NCBI GenBank assembly: GCA_030427985.1
Contig: JAUIBH010000027.1
Location: 1 to 41,957, forward strand
Length of the DNA: 41,957 bases
Direction of reading: 5' to 3'
From: Bacteroidia bacterium
GTDB lineage: Bacteria > Bacteroidota > Bacteroidia > Flavobacteriales > Flavobacteriaceae
Of the stretch, positions 22,722-31,376 are shown one piece after another. Under the pieces are notes generated by a model. That model worked only from the letters and a program-made list of their open reading frames with translations. It was not told the DNA's origin and ran no database searches. The translations under genes and the position numbers were made by a program. Each line of letters starts with the position of its first letter. Position 1 is the first letter of the stretch.

Positions 22722-24338
22722 ATGTACAAGTCAATTTTAACCTTCCTCTTCGCATTGCTTTTTGTGTGGGGAATGACTCCTCAGGATACGCCAAAAGATT
22801 ATTTACAAGCTGATTTTCATAAACAACGAAGGGATGAGGTTAGAAAACTGTTGCCACCCAACACGGCGGTGGTACTCTTTGCCAATGCAGAACGGAATAG
22901 AGCCAATGATGTAGATTACGTATATCACCAAGACCCTAATTTTTATTACCTCACTGGCTACCACGAACCCAATGCGGTATTGGTTCTTTTTTCTGAAATG
23001 CAAACGGATGCTTTCGGGAATCGCTTCAATGAAATTATCTATGTCCAGGAACGGAATGCCAAAGCCGAACAATGGACCGGAAAAAGACTGGGTGTTGAAG
23101 GGGTAAAGAAAGAATTGGGTTTTGATATGGTTTTTAATGGTAAGGAGTTTGAAAATTTCCCGTTGGATTTTTCAAGCTTTGATGTGGTTTCTTTTGTGGA
23201 TTTCCAGAACGATTACCGTGATAAATCTGGAAATGCCGATTTGTTTGATTTGATAAAGAAGTTTAAGGAAAAGGCCAATTATCCATCCAATTATAATCCA
23301 ACGCGAAACCAATTGTATGCTATGATTTCGGCTGCCGATAATGATAACAGTGGTGATTTGGTCGAAACTATTGAAAAGGCATTGGAGCAACACCCCGAGT
23401 TAAAGGATGATGCATTGTTAAATGATTATGTCAATGCCGCCAATGATGATTTAAGAACAGAAGTAAAAAATACGGTTTTGGTGGTTCAGAGTGAAAGTAA
23501 TCTGGATTCTAGCATTTTGCCCAGAGCCATGGCGCAATTGAGGGAAATCAAAACCCCTGAAGAAATCAAGCTTTTAAAGAAGGCAGTAGAAATTTCATCT
23601 GTAGGGCAAATTGAGGTCATGAAAGCCATGCACCCCAATATGTCCGAGACCGAAATTCAAGGCGTTCATGAATATGTGTACAAGAAATACGGAGCAGAGT
23701 ATGAAGGCTATCCTTCCATTGTGGGAGGTGGTAACAACGGCTGTATTCTTCATTATATCGAAAACAACAAGACCAAGGTTGGCAATGATTTGGTCTTGAT
23801 GGATTTGGGAGCGGAGTACCATGGCTACACTGCCGATGTAACCCGAACCATTCCCGCCAATGGCAAGTTCACCCCAGAACAAAAAGCCATTTACGACATT
23901 GTATATGATGCTCAAGAAGCTGGGATTAAAGCCAGTGTGCCCGGTGCTACGTTCAAGGGTGTACATACTGCATCCTACCAAGTGGTTGCTAAGGGACTAA
24001 TGGATTTGGGGATTATTAAGGACGAAAAAGAGGCGAAAATCTATTTTCCACATAGCACATCACATTACCTTGGTTTGGATGTGCATGATGCTGGAACGTA
24101 TCAGGCGTTCAAACCCAGCACTGTAATCACGGTTGAACCTGGGATTTATATTCCAGAAGGCAGCGACTGTGATAAAAAATGGTGGGGCATTGCCGTTCGG
24201 GTTGAGGACGATATTTTGATCACCGAAAATGGTCCTGTCAACCTTTCCACTATGGCACCAAGAACCACCGAAGCCATTGAGGCAATGATGAAACAACCCA
24301 GCCCTTTGGATGCATTTCAACTTCCAGCGTTGGATTAA
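22722..24338 (+). CDS. Xaa-Pro aminopeptidase (M24B family), exported
   Basis: Metallopeptidase removing N-terminal residues next to Pro. A signal peptide is visible (MYKSILTFLFALLFVWGM, residues 1-18), so it acts in the periplasm or outside. After an AMP_N-like domain (HQDPNFYYLTGYHEPNA), the pita-bread domain carries metal ligands in LMDLGAEYHGYTADVTRT (two Asp), HSTSHYLGLDVHD (His), VEPGIYIP (Glu) and VRVEDDILIT (Glu). The 538 aa are about 100 longer than E. coli PepP, as usual for Bacteroidota secreted forms. Its stop and the convergent thrC stop share four bases. Confidence 0.94.
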   Translation: MYKSILTFLFALLFVWGMTPQDTPKDYLQADFHKQRRDEVRKLLPPNTAVVLFANAERNRANDVDYVYHQDPNFYYLTGYHEPNAVLVLFSEMQTDAFGNRFNEIIYVQERNAKAEQWTGKRLGVEGVKKELGFDMVFNGKEFENFPLDFSSFDVVSFVDFQNDYRDKSGNADLFDLIKKFKEKANYPSNYNPTRNQLYAMISAADNDNSGDLVETIEKALEQHPELKDDALLNDYVNAANDDLRTEVKNTVLVVQSESNLDSSILPRAMAQLREIKTPEEIKLLKKAVEISSVGQIEVMKAMHPNMSETEIQGVHEYVYKKYGAEYEGYPSIVGGGNNGCILHYIENNKTKVGNDLVLMDLGAEYHGYTADVTRTIPANGKFTPEQKAIYDIVYDAQEAGIKASVPGATFKGVHTASYQVVAKGLMDLGIIKDEKEAKIYFPHSTSHYLGLDVHDAGTYQAFKPSTVITVEPGIYIPEGSDCDKKWWGIAVRVEDDILITENGPVNLSTMAPRTTEAIEAMMKQPSPLDAFQLPALD

Positions 24339-25633
24339 TTTTTATCCAACAAATAGCTTTTTAGGTCTTCGTAGGTCTTTATTTTGATGGAATGCTTTTC
24401 CTTGTCTATGACCTTTTGGATTTGGGCAGGAATTTCTGGACTCAACCCAAGCGTTTCTTCAACTACATCCAAAAATTTCACTGGGTGGGCAGTTTCCAAG
24501 AAAATACCGTAGGTATTTGGTTTATTTTTTTGATACTCCTTCAATCCTAAATAGCCCACAGCGCCATGCGGGTCCATAACATATCCTGTTTGGGAATACA
24601 CCGTTTTCATGGCAGTTCTGGTTGCTTCATCGGAGAAGGAAAAAGAAGAAAGATTTTCCTGAAGTGTGGATAAGTCGTCTTGGTATAGATGTCTGATACG
24701 GACAAAATTACTGGGATCACCCACATCCATGGCATTGGAAATGGTGGCAATGGAAGGCACTGGGTTATAGATGCCTTTTTGCATGAATTTGGGAACCACA
24801 TCGTTTACGTTGGTGGAAGCCACGAAATGCTTTACGGGCATACCCAATTTTTGGGCAACCGTTCCCGCGCAGATATTTCCAAAGTTTCCTGATGGAACAG
24901 AGAATACGATTTCCTTTCCTTTTGATTTAGCTTGTTTATAAGCAAATAAAAAGTAGAACAACTGCGGTAACCACCGTGCCACATTTATGCTGTTGGCTGA
25001 GGTCAATTTTCGATGGTCCGTGATTTCTCCATCCAAAAAAGCGGTCTTTACCATACGTTGACAATCGTCAAAGGTGCCATCCACTTCCATGGCCACAATA
25101 TTTTGACCCAAGGTGGTCAACTGCTTTTCCTGAATATCACTGACCTTTCCGCTAGGGTACAAAATCACTACGTTTACGCCATCAACCCCTAAAAAGCCAT
25201 TGGCAACGGCACCTCCGGTATCTCCAGAAGTCGCCACCAAAACCGTAACTTCCTCATTCTCGCCTTGAGAAAAATAGCCCAAGCAATTGGCCATGAATCG
25301 TGCCCCAACGTCTTTAAACGCCATAGTAGGACCATGGAAAAGTTCTAACGTGGCAACATTTTCTTCAATTTCAACTACGGGGAAATCAAAGTCCAGGGTG
25401 TTTTTCAGGATTTCTTTCAAGACGTCGTCAGGAATATCCTCACTTACAAATTGTCGAATGGCCTCAAATGCGATTTCAAGGTTGGACAACTTTTCAATGG
25501 AATCGAAAAAATCAGACGGAAGTGGCGTAATGCTTTCGGGAAAATACAATCCTTTATCGGGCGCAATTCCGGCAATAACGGCCTCCTTGAATGAGGTTTC
25601 TGGTACGGGATGGTTTAAACTGTAAAATTTCAT
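24335..25633 (-). CDS. thrC: Threonine synthase
   Basis: PLP-dependent enzyme converting O-phosphohomoserine to threonine. The PLP lysine is Lys107 in HGPTMAFKDVG, and the glycine-rich phosphate loop is SGDTGGA near 160. The 432 aa match the longer thrC class. It is the last gene of thrA-thrB-thrC, 4 bp after thrB, and ends tail-to-tail with the peptidase gene. Confidence 0.97.
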   Translation of the reverse strand: MKFYSLNHPVPETSFKEAVIAGIAPDKGLYFPESITPLPSDFFDSIEKLSNLEIAFEAIRQFVSEDIPDDVLKEILKNTLDFDFPVVEIEENVATLELFHGPTMAFKDVGARFMANCLGYFSQGENEEVTVLVATSGDTGGAVANGFLGVDGVNVVILYPSGKVSDIQEKQLTTLGQNIVAMEVDGTFDDCQRMVKTAFLDGEITDHRKLTSANSINVARWLPQLFYFLFAYKQAKSKGKEIVFSVPSGNFGNICAGTVAQKLGMPVKHFVASTNVNDVVPKFMQKGIYNPVPSIATISNAMDVGDPSNFVRIRHLYQDDLSTLQENLSSFSFSDEATRTAMKTVYSQTGYVMDPHGAVGYLGLKEYQKNKPNTYGIFLETAHPVKFLDVVEETLGLSPEIPAQIQKVIDKEKHSIKIKTYEDLKSYLLDKN

Positions 25634-25637
25634 GGAG

Positions 25638-26561
25638 TTAAGCGATTTTCTTTACGCCTTGGGTATTCACTTTTGAGATATGGATGTCAAAAGCAACACC
25701 AATATTTTTATAGGTTTCTTTCATGGAAGCGGCCACTTTTTGGGCATTGTCCTCGCCTTTGCTCAACGCAAAAATGGATGGCCCTGAACCGGATATACCA
25801 CAGCCCAAAGCCCCCGCTTTGATGGCGTTGGACTTGATTTTGTCAAAAGCGGGAATTAAAATAGAACGGATGGGCTCCACAATATGATCATGCAGCGAGC
25901 GGCTGATAAGGTCATAATCGCTTTGATACAACCCGGCAATAAGGCCTCCTAAATTGCCCCATTGTTGTATGCCCTGTGCGAGGGAAATAGTGGTCCGAAG
26001 AATTTTTCGGGAATCCGAGGTCTTGATTTCTATTTGTGGGTGAATCACGGTGGCATATAGCTCAGAAGGGGTAGGGATGGGGATAATGTCCAGTGGGTCA
26101 TAACTACGCACCAAAGTAAAGCCTCCATAAATGGCAGGAGCTACATTATCGGCATGGGCCACATCACTGGCCAATTTTTCACCTTGCATGGCAAATTGCA
26201 CCAACTCCAAATTGGAAAATGGATTGCCCAACAATTCATTCATAGCCCAAACGGCACCTGCGGAACTTGCAGCGCTACTACCAATTCCACTTCCAGGCTT
26301 TATCCGTTTATCGATTTCAATTTCAAAACCACCTTTATAGTCGCTTTTGGCCAATAAGGCCAATCCGGCTACGCCAGAAACATTTTTTTCCGTTTCCAAC
26401 GGTAGGTCCTGACCTAAAATCTTGCTGATACGAATGGTGTTTTCAGGAATCTTCCTGACAATCATTTCATCGCCCACGGAGTCCAAGGCCAATCCGAGGA
26501 CATCAAATCCACAGGAGACATTGGCAATGGTGGCAGGGCAAAAAACCTTGATTTCTTCCAT
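25638..26561 (-). CDS. thrB: Homoserine kinase
   Basis: GHMP-family kinase that phosphorylates homoserine with ATP. The ATP-binding GHMP motif PGSGIGSSAASS is at residues 89-100, the N-terminal VFCPATIANVSCGFDVLGLA is typical, and GCGISGSGPSIFAL is the C-terminal motif. The 307 aa match. It begins 2 bp after thrA ends and runs into thrC, so the three are one operon. Confidence 0.97.
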   Translation of the reverse strand: MEEIKVFCPATIANVSCGFDVLGLALDSVGDEMIVRKIPENTIRISKILGQDLPLETEKNVSGVAGLALLAKSDYKGGFEIEIDKRIKPGSGIGSSAASSAGAVWAMNELLGNPFSNLELVQFAMQGEKLASDVAHADNVAPAIYGGFTLVRSYDPLDIIPIPTPSELYATVIHPQIEIKTSDSRKILRTTISLAQGIQQWGNLGGLIAGLYQSDYDLISRSLHDHIVEPIRSILIPAFDKIKSNAIKAGALGCGISGSGPSIFALSKGEDNAQKVAASMKETYKNIGVAFDIHISKVNTQGVKKIA

Positions 26562-26563
26562 GA

Positions 26564-29008
26564 TCAGAAATTTCCAATTCGTATGATATCCGCAAAGATA
26601 CCCGAAGCAGTGACATCTGCACCGGCACCGGCACCTTTTATGATCAATGGTTGCTCAACATAGCGGTCTGTGAAGAACAGCACGATGTTGTCACTTCCCT
26701 CCAGGTTGTAAAAATCATGACCTTTTGGAATTTGTTGCAAGCCCACCTTGGCCTTTCCGTCTTCAAATTGGGCCACGTACTTTAGTTTGCTATCTGCATC
26801 GGCAGCATCTTTGTACAATTTTTGGAAGTTGGATTCATATTTCTTCAAGCTTTCAAAAAAGGCATCGTTGGAATCGGCTTCCAAACTTTCCTTAGGCAAA
26901 AATGCTTCGTTTTCAATTTCATCAATGTTCAACTGATAGCCACTTTCCCTCGCCAAAATAAGAATCTTCCGCATTACGTCAATTCCACTCAAATCGATAG
27001 TTGGGTCCGGTTCTGTATAGCCTTGTTCCTGGGCTTGCTTTACCACATCGTGGAAGGTGGTGGTATCATTAAAAGTGTTAAAGACAAAATTTAAACTACC
27101 GGATAGCACCGCTTGTATTTTTCTGACCTTATCACCTGAAGCAATTAAATGCTTTAAGGTGTCTATGATGGGCAAACCAGCCCCCACGTTGGTCTCGAAC
27201 AAATAGGGCGCGTTGTACTGCTTGGCTAATTGTTTCAATTCCTTATAATAATCATAATCCGAAGATGATGCTATTTTGTTGCAGGTCACTACAGAAATAC
27301 TGTTTTTGAGATAACTCGGATAGCTTTCCGAGACTTCGGCACTTGCGGTGTTGTCCACAAAAATGCTGTTGCGATAGTTCAGAACATTGACACGGTCAAA
27401 AAACGCTTCTTTGTCAGCAGGTTCTCCTTGATCTAGAATGTTTTCCCAATCATTAAGGGCAATCCCACTTTCATCGAAGGTCATTTTCCGGGAATTACTG
27501 ATTCCGATGACCCGAACATTCAATTTTAGCTCATCCTTAAGGTATTTTTTCTGCTGACGAATTTGTTCGAGGAATTTGGAGCCCACATTTCCCACCCCCA
27601 TTACAAAAAGGTTGAGTTGTTTGATGTTTTCCTCAAAAAAGGTCTCGTGCAGCGAGTTGAGCGCTTTTTTTACATCATCTTTTTTGATGACTGCAGAAAT
27701 ATTTCGCTCCGAAGCACCTTGCGCAATGGCCCTAATATTTACGTTGTTCTTACCAAGGGTACTGAACATTTTACCGCTCAGCCCTTGGTGACTTTTCATA
27801 TTGTCTCCAACTAAGGCAACGATGGTAAGGTCTTTTTCAACGATTACGGGTTTGATTTTTTTGGTGGAGATTTCATATTCAAACGTCTCATTTACAGCTT
27901 CAGCGGCAGCATCCACATCTTCATCCGCAATACCCACGCAAATGGAATGCTCGGATGAGGCCTGGGTGATGAGCACAATGCTAATATTCTTGAGAGACAA
28001 TGTCTCAAAGAATCGTTTGGATATTCCTGGGATTCCAATCATCCCTGGACCTTCCAAAGACAACAAACTGATATTGCCCACATGACTGATACCACGAACG
28101 GTTTTGCCATTTCCGTTGGTGTTCTTGGTAATCAGTGTCCCGGGGTTCTCAGGGTCGAATGTATTTTTGATAGCAATCGGGATTCCTTTGCCCAACACAG
28201 GCTGAATGGTAGGGGGAAATAACACCTTCGCTCCAAAATGGGAAAGTTCCATGGCTTCCTCATAGCTTATGTGCGAGACACATTTGGCCTGTTTCACCAA
28301 TTTTGGATTGGCCGTGTACATACCGCTTACATCGGTCCAGATTTCTAAAACATCGGCTTCTACAGCACCTGCAACAATAGCAGCAGTATAATCGGAGCCT
28401 CCTCGGCCCAGAGTTGTGGAATCTCCAGATTTGCTGGAAGACACAAACCCGGGCAAAATGATAATCTGATGCTTGTTTTCTTTGAAAAAGGCCTTGCAAT
28501 TTTGGTTGGTCTGTTCAAAATTTACGTTGGCCTTTCCATAATTGCTATCGGTGATAATGAGTTCACGGCTGTCCTTGAAAATGGCATCCAGCCCTTCGGC
28601 CTTAAAAAATTCACTTATGATAAAAGAGGACAACAGTTCCCCATAGCTCACAATTTTATCGGAAAGTTTTGGGGTCAATTCTCCAATCAAGAATGAACCT
28701 TCCAAAAGGGTTTCCAGTACATTCAAATCACTTTTAACCTTGCTTAGGGCAGCGCTTTGATTTTGGACGGGGATCAACTCCCGGATGGCATTAATGTGTT
28801 TATCCTCAATGGTTTTGAGCAATTCTTTGTAGGCTGTATCTTGTTTTGCCGCCAAGGCTGACGTGTTCAGAAGAAGATCTGTGACCCCGCCAAAGGCCGA
28901 TACCACAACGGCTGCTTTATCGTTGTCCAAATCTTGGACTATGGACTTGACTTTATTTATATGTTCTGGATTGGCCACTGAAGTGCCACCAAATTTTAAG
29001 ACTTTCAT
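26564..29008 (-). CDS. thrA: Bifunctional aspartokinase / homoserine dehydrogenase
   Basis: Fusion enzyme catalysing the first and third steps from aspartate toward threonine. The aspartokinase half starts with MKVLKFGGTS (residues 1-10), includes GRGGSDYTAAIVAG, then two ACT-type regulatory repeats around residues 310-450. The homoserine dehydrogenase half starts with the NAD(P) motif VMGVGNVGSKF near 468 and includes VGAGLPIIDTLKHLI and the catalytic Lys/Glu region DLSGIDVMRKILIL. Length 814 aa equals the E. coli ThrA type. Feedback control through the ACT domains and transcriptional attenuation through the upstream leader are both expected. Confidence 0.97.
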   Translation of the reverse strand: MKVLKFGGTSVANPEHINKVKSIVQDLDNDKAAVVVSAFGGVTDLLLNTSALAAKQDTAYKELLKTIEDKHINAIRELIPVQNQSAALSKVKSDLNVLETLLEGSFLIGELTPKLSDKIVSYGELLSSFIISEFFKAEGLDAIFKDSRELIITDSNYGKANVNFEQTNQNCKAFFKENKHQIIILPGFVSSSKSGDSTTLGRGGSDYTAAIVAGAVEADVLEIWTDVSGMYTANPKLVKQAKCVSHISYEEAMELSHFGAKVLFPPTIQPVLGKGIPIAIKNTFDPENPGTLITKNTNGNGKTVRGISHVGNISLLSLEGPGMIGIPGISKRFFETLSLKNISIVLITQASSEHSICVGIADEDVDAAAEAVNETFEYEISTKKIKPVIVEKDLTIVALVGDNMKSHQGLSGKMFSTLGKNNVNIRAIAQGASERNISAVIKKDDVKKALNSLHETFFEENIKQLNLFVMGVGNVGSKFLEQIRQQKKYLKDELKLNVRVIGISNSRKMTFDESGIALNDWENILDQGEPADKEAFFDRVNVLNYRNSIFVDNTASAEVSESYPSYLKNSISVVTCNKIASSSDYDYYKELKQLAKQYNAPYLFETNVGAGLPIIDTLKHLIASGDKVRKIQAVLSGSLNFVFNTFNDTTTFHDVVKQAQEQGYTEPDPTIDLSGIDVMRKILILARESGYQLNIDEIENEAFLPKESLEADSNDAFFESLKKYESNFQKLYKDAADADSKLKYVAQFEDGKAKVGLQQIPKGHDFYNLEGSDNIVLFFTDRYVEQPLIIKGAGAGADVTASGIFADIIRIGNF

Positions 29009-29046
29009 GATGAAATAGTATTGTAAGAAATATTGAAAAATAGATT

Positions 29047-29151
29047 AAAAAACGGACGGAAATATATAGCAGATTTACCCCAAAGGGGTGGTGGTAATCA
29101 CAGTGAAGATAGATGAAAAAGATTCCATCTGAAGAAGATTACTATCCGTTT
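29047..29151 (-). promoter_or_regulatory. Candidate attenuator of the thr operon
   Basis: Between promoter and thrA, on the minus strand: an arm AAACGGA (29151-29145), the leader ORF, a hairpin ACCCC-TTT-GGGGT (29089-29077) made of the last Thr codon and the end of the ORF, then TCCGTTT (29056-29050) overlapping a six-T run (29052-29047). AAACGGA and TCCGTTT are complementary across the ORF, and CAGAT/ATCTG can pair inside them. Overlap of Thr codons with a hairpin and a T-run just before thrA is the usual attenuator layout; which fold terminates transcription was not resolved. Confidence 0.55.
29075..29128 (-). CDS. thrL: Thr operon leader peptide (17 codons)
   Basis: Short ORF upstream of thrA reading MESFSSIFTVITTTPLG, stop TAA. 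It contains four Thr of 17 residues, three of them consecutive ACC codons, plus two Ile, the amino acids that control the E. coli thr operon through thrL (ITTTI-type runs). It starts about 48 nt downstream of a matching promoter and ends 66 nt before the thrA ATG. The sequence is unrelated to E. coli thrL beyond composition, so the name reflects role. A chance ORF is possible, but composition, position and flanking structure make this unlikely. Confidence 0.72.
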   Translation of the reverse strand: MESFSSIFTVITTTPLG

Positions 29152-29182
29152 GTTTAACTTGCATTGTTCTGTTATGAGGAGA

Positions 29183-29212
29183 TAAAAGTAGTACTTTTGA
29201 TTACTTCATCAA
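29183..29212 (-). promoter_or_regulatory. Bacteroidetes-type promoter of the thr operon
   Basis: On the minus strand, TTG (29212-29210), exactly 19 nt, then TACTTTTA (29190-29183), seven of eight positions of TAxxTTTG. The implied start near 29176 leaves a leader of about 165 nt before thrA, room for the leader peptide and attenuator. Confidence 0.6.
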
Positions 29213-29267
29213 ATCCTACAACGTATTTTTTGCGAAATCCATACAAATAATCAAATTTTTGTGTTGA

Positions 29268-30803
29268 ATGAAAATTTTTTCCGCCCAACAAATCTATGAC
29301 GCTGACAAATTCACAATAGAAAAACAGCAAATTACCAGTGATGCCTTAATGGAACGGGCCGCTACCAAGCTGTTTGAATGGATTCATGCACGATTACGGG
29401 GGACCAGTGTGCACATAAAGTTGTTTTGTGGTATTGGCAACAATGGTGGTGATGGAATGGTTTTGGCCCGACTACTGCATGAACATGGCTACACCATTGA
29501 GGTATATGTGGTGAACTACAGCGAAAAGCGCTCCAAGGATTTTCTATTGAACTTGGAACGATTGAAAGAAAACAAGGTTTGGCCCGATTTTATCAATGCC
29601 GAAAGTGATTTCCCAGAAATTTCACCCAATGATATTGTGGTGGATGCCATTTTTGGCATTGGATTGAACCGCGCTCCTTCTGATTGGGTGGGGAACTTGA
29701 TACAACACATCAATACGTCCCAAGCGTTTGTTTTGGCGGTGGATATTCCTTCGGGATTGCCCATGGACAGAAGTCCTTGGAACCCGGCCCATGTAATTGA
29801 AGCGAGTTATGTGCTGAGTTTTCAAGTGCCAAAATTGGTGTTTTTTCTACCGGAGACTGGAGTTTATATCAACCAATGGGAGTTGTTGGACATTGGTTTG
29901 GATGCTGAATTTTTGGAAAAAATAGACGCCGAATACCAATTGATAGGGAAACAGGAGATACTTCCCATGTACCGCCCTCGACTTAAATTTTCGCATAAGG
30001 GAACCTACGGGCATTCCATGATCATTGGAGGGAGTTATGGTAAAATTGGGGCTGTGCAGTTGGCCAGCAATGCTTGTTTGTCAACAGGCAGTGGATTGGT
30101 CACGGCCTATGTTCCTAAATGTGGGTATCACTCCCTTCAAACTGCATTACCGGAAGTAATGGTAGTAACGGATGAAGATGAACAGCATATTTCACAAATA
30201 ACACTTCCTTTTGTGCCTGATGTGATTGGAATTGGTATGGGAATCGGTACCGAAGAAAAAACAGCCAAAGCTTTTGGCAATCTTCTTAAAGAGATGAAAG
30301 CGCCTATGGTGATTGATGCAGATGGACTCAATATTTTGGCTAAAAGCCCTAAAATGCTGAATGATATTCCCGAAAATTCCATTTTAACACCACATCCCAA
30401 AGAGTTGGAGCGACTCATCGGAAAATGGAATGATGATTTTGACAAATTGGAAAAGGCCAAAGCGTTTTCTTCAGATAAAAAGGTAGTATTGGTGATAAAA
30501 GGCGCCCATACTTTGGTTTTGTATAAGGGTAAAGGGTATGTGAACACCACGGGCAATCCTGGAATGGCCACTGCAGGTAGTGGTGATGTTCTTACTGGAA
30601 TGATCACTGGTTTGTTGGCCCAAGGATACCCACCTTTGCACGCAGCCATTTTTGGTGCTTACCTGCATGGGTTTGCTGGCGACATATGTGCTTCTCAAAA
30701 CGGTTATGAGGCTGTGAAAGCATCAGAAATAGTTAATTCTATTGGGCGGGCCTATGTGGAAATTCTTAGTCCCCCGGAAGTAGAGGAAAGGGAAAAGGTG
30801 TAG
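29268..30803 (+). CDS. nnr: Bifunctional NAD(P)H-hydrate epimerase / ADP-dependent dehydratase
   Basis: Repairs damaged NADH and NADPH hydrates. The N-terminal epimerase domain (residues about 1-215) has CGIGNNGGDGMVLARLL; the C-terminal dehydratase (about 225-505) has HKGTYGHSMIIGGSYGK, VIDADGLNIL, LTPHPKELERL and the ATP/ADP motif NPGMATAGSGDVLTG. The length of 511 aa matches the E. coli YjeF fusion. It is divergent from the thr operon; the 259-bp gap holds the thr leader and promoters. A TATTTTTTG stretch near 29224 could be part of its own promoter. Confidence 0.96.
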   Translation: MKIFSAQQIYDADKFTIEKQQITSDALMERAATKLFEWIHARLRGTSVHIKLFCGIGNNGGDGMVLARLLHEHGYTIEVYVVNYSEKRSKDFLLNLERLKENKVWPDFINAESDFPEISPNDIVVDAIFGIGLNRAPSDWVGNLIQHINTSQAFVLAVDIPSGLPMDRSPWNPAHVIEASYVLSFQVPKLVFFLPETGVYINQWELLDIGLDAEFLEKIDAEYQLIGKQEILPMYRPRLKFSHKGTYGHSMIIGGSYGKIGAVQLASNACLSTGSGLVTAYVPKCGYHSLQTALPEVMVVTDEDEQHISQITLPFVPDVIGIGMGIGTEEKTAKAFGNLLKEMKAPMVIDADGLNILAKSPKMLNDIPENSILTPHPKELERLIGKWNDDFDKLEKAKAFSSDKKVVLVIKGAHTLVLYKGKGYVNTTGNPGMATAGSGDVLTGMITGLLAQGYPPLHAAIFGAYLHGFAGDICASQNGYEAVKASEIVNSIGRAYVEILSPPEVEEREKV

Positions 30804-30807
30804 AGTT

Positions 30808-31221
30808 TTATTTTTTGCTTTTACCGGTTTTGACTCTTTTTTTGACCCAAGCCAATGCATTTTCAAACTCAATAAAGAATTCCATGTTCTTTTTATAGAA
30901 CAGCTTCTCTATTTTAAAGTTGTGCATGTCTATTTCCTTTTTGGAAACAATGGCCAAGGCTTTAAGATTTTCCAAGCCACGAAGATAGTTGTAGATAGTT
31001 GGATCTACGGCATACGAATTTTTCCGTAGGCTGATATAGCCAAAATTTCTATTTCTAAAATGTATTTCCGAAATCCCGATCATTTGATAAGCACGCTCAA
31101 GCGTAACTGTGGCACCTTCATCAAAGGTGGCTACCATATAATCATCAAAAACTTGTATTGTTCCAATATCCAACTGGTATTCACGTACCACGATGGTCTT
31201 CTTCGTAGAAGTAATTCTCAT
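30808..31221 (-). CDS. STAS/SpoIIAA-like protein of unknown function (137 aa)
   Basis: I do not recognise a characterised gene. The pattern strand GTIQVFDDYMVATF, helix TLERAYQMIG, strand FGYISLR, strand LKALAIVSKKEI, and a long C-terminal helix with EFFIEFENALAWVKKRV resembles the SpoIIAA/STAS-like proteins common in Bacteroidota. It ends with a basic tail (KTGKSKK). It converges on nnr with a 4-bp gap. No anti-sigma kinase or sigma factor is nearby. Confidence 0.72.
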   Translation of the reverse strand: MRITSTKKTIVVREYQLDIGTIQVFDDYMVATFDEGATVTLERAYQMIGISEIHFRNRNFGYISLRKNSYAVDPTIYNYLRGLENLKALAIVSKKEIDMHNFKIEKLFYKKNMEFFIEFENALAWVKKRVKTGKSKK

Positions 31222-31329
31222 TCCCCAAATAGTTATAGTGTCTCTGAACGAAAGTATGGTGAATGCATAGGGACCTGAAAAATATTAGATTAAAAGCAAT
31301 ATTATCGTTTGTATGACATTTTGGGGCAT

Positions 31330-31359
31330 AAAAAAAGCTGACTGATGTCAGCTTTTTTT
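31330..31359. terminator. Bidirectional Rho-independent terminator after clpC
   Basis: AGCTGAC-TGAT-GTCAGCT stem-loop flanked by seven As and seven Ts, 17 bp beyond the clpC stop. On the minus strand it ends in a T-run, so it terminates clpC; on the plus strand it would also block read-through. Confidence 0.9.
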
Positions 31360-31376
31360 GAACGTATTTTAGAATA

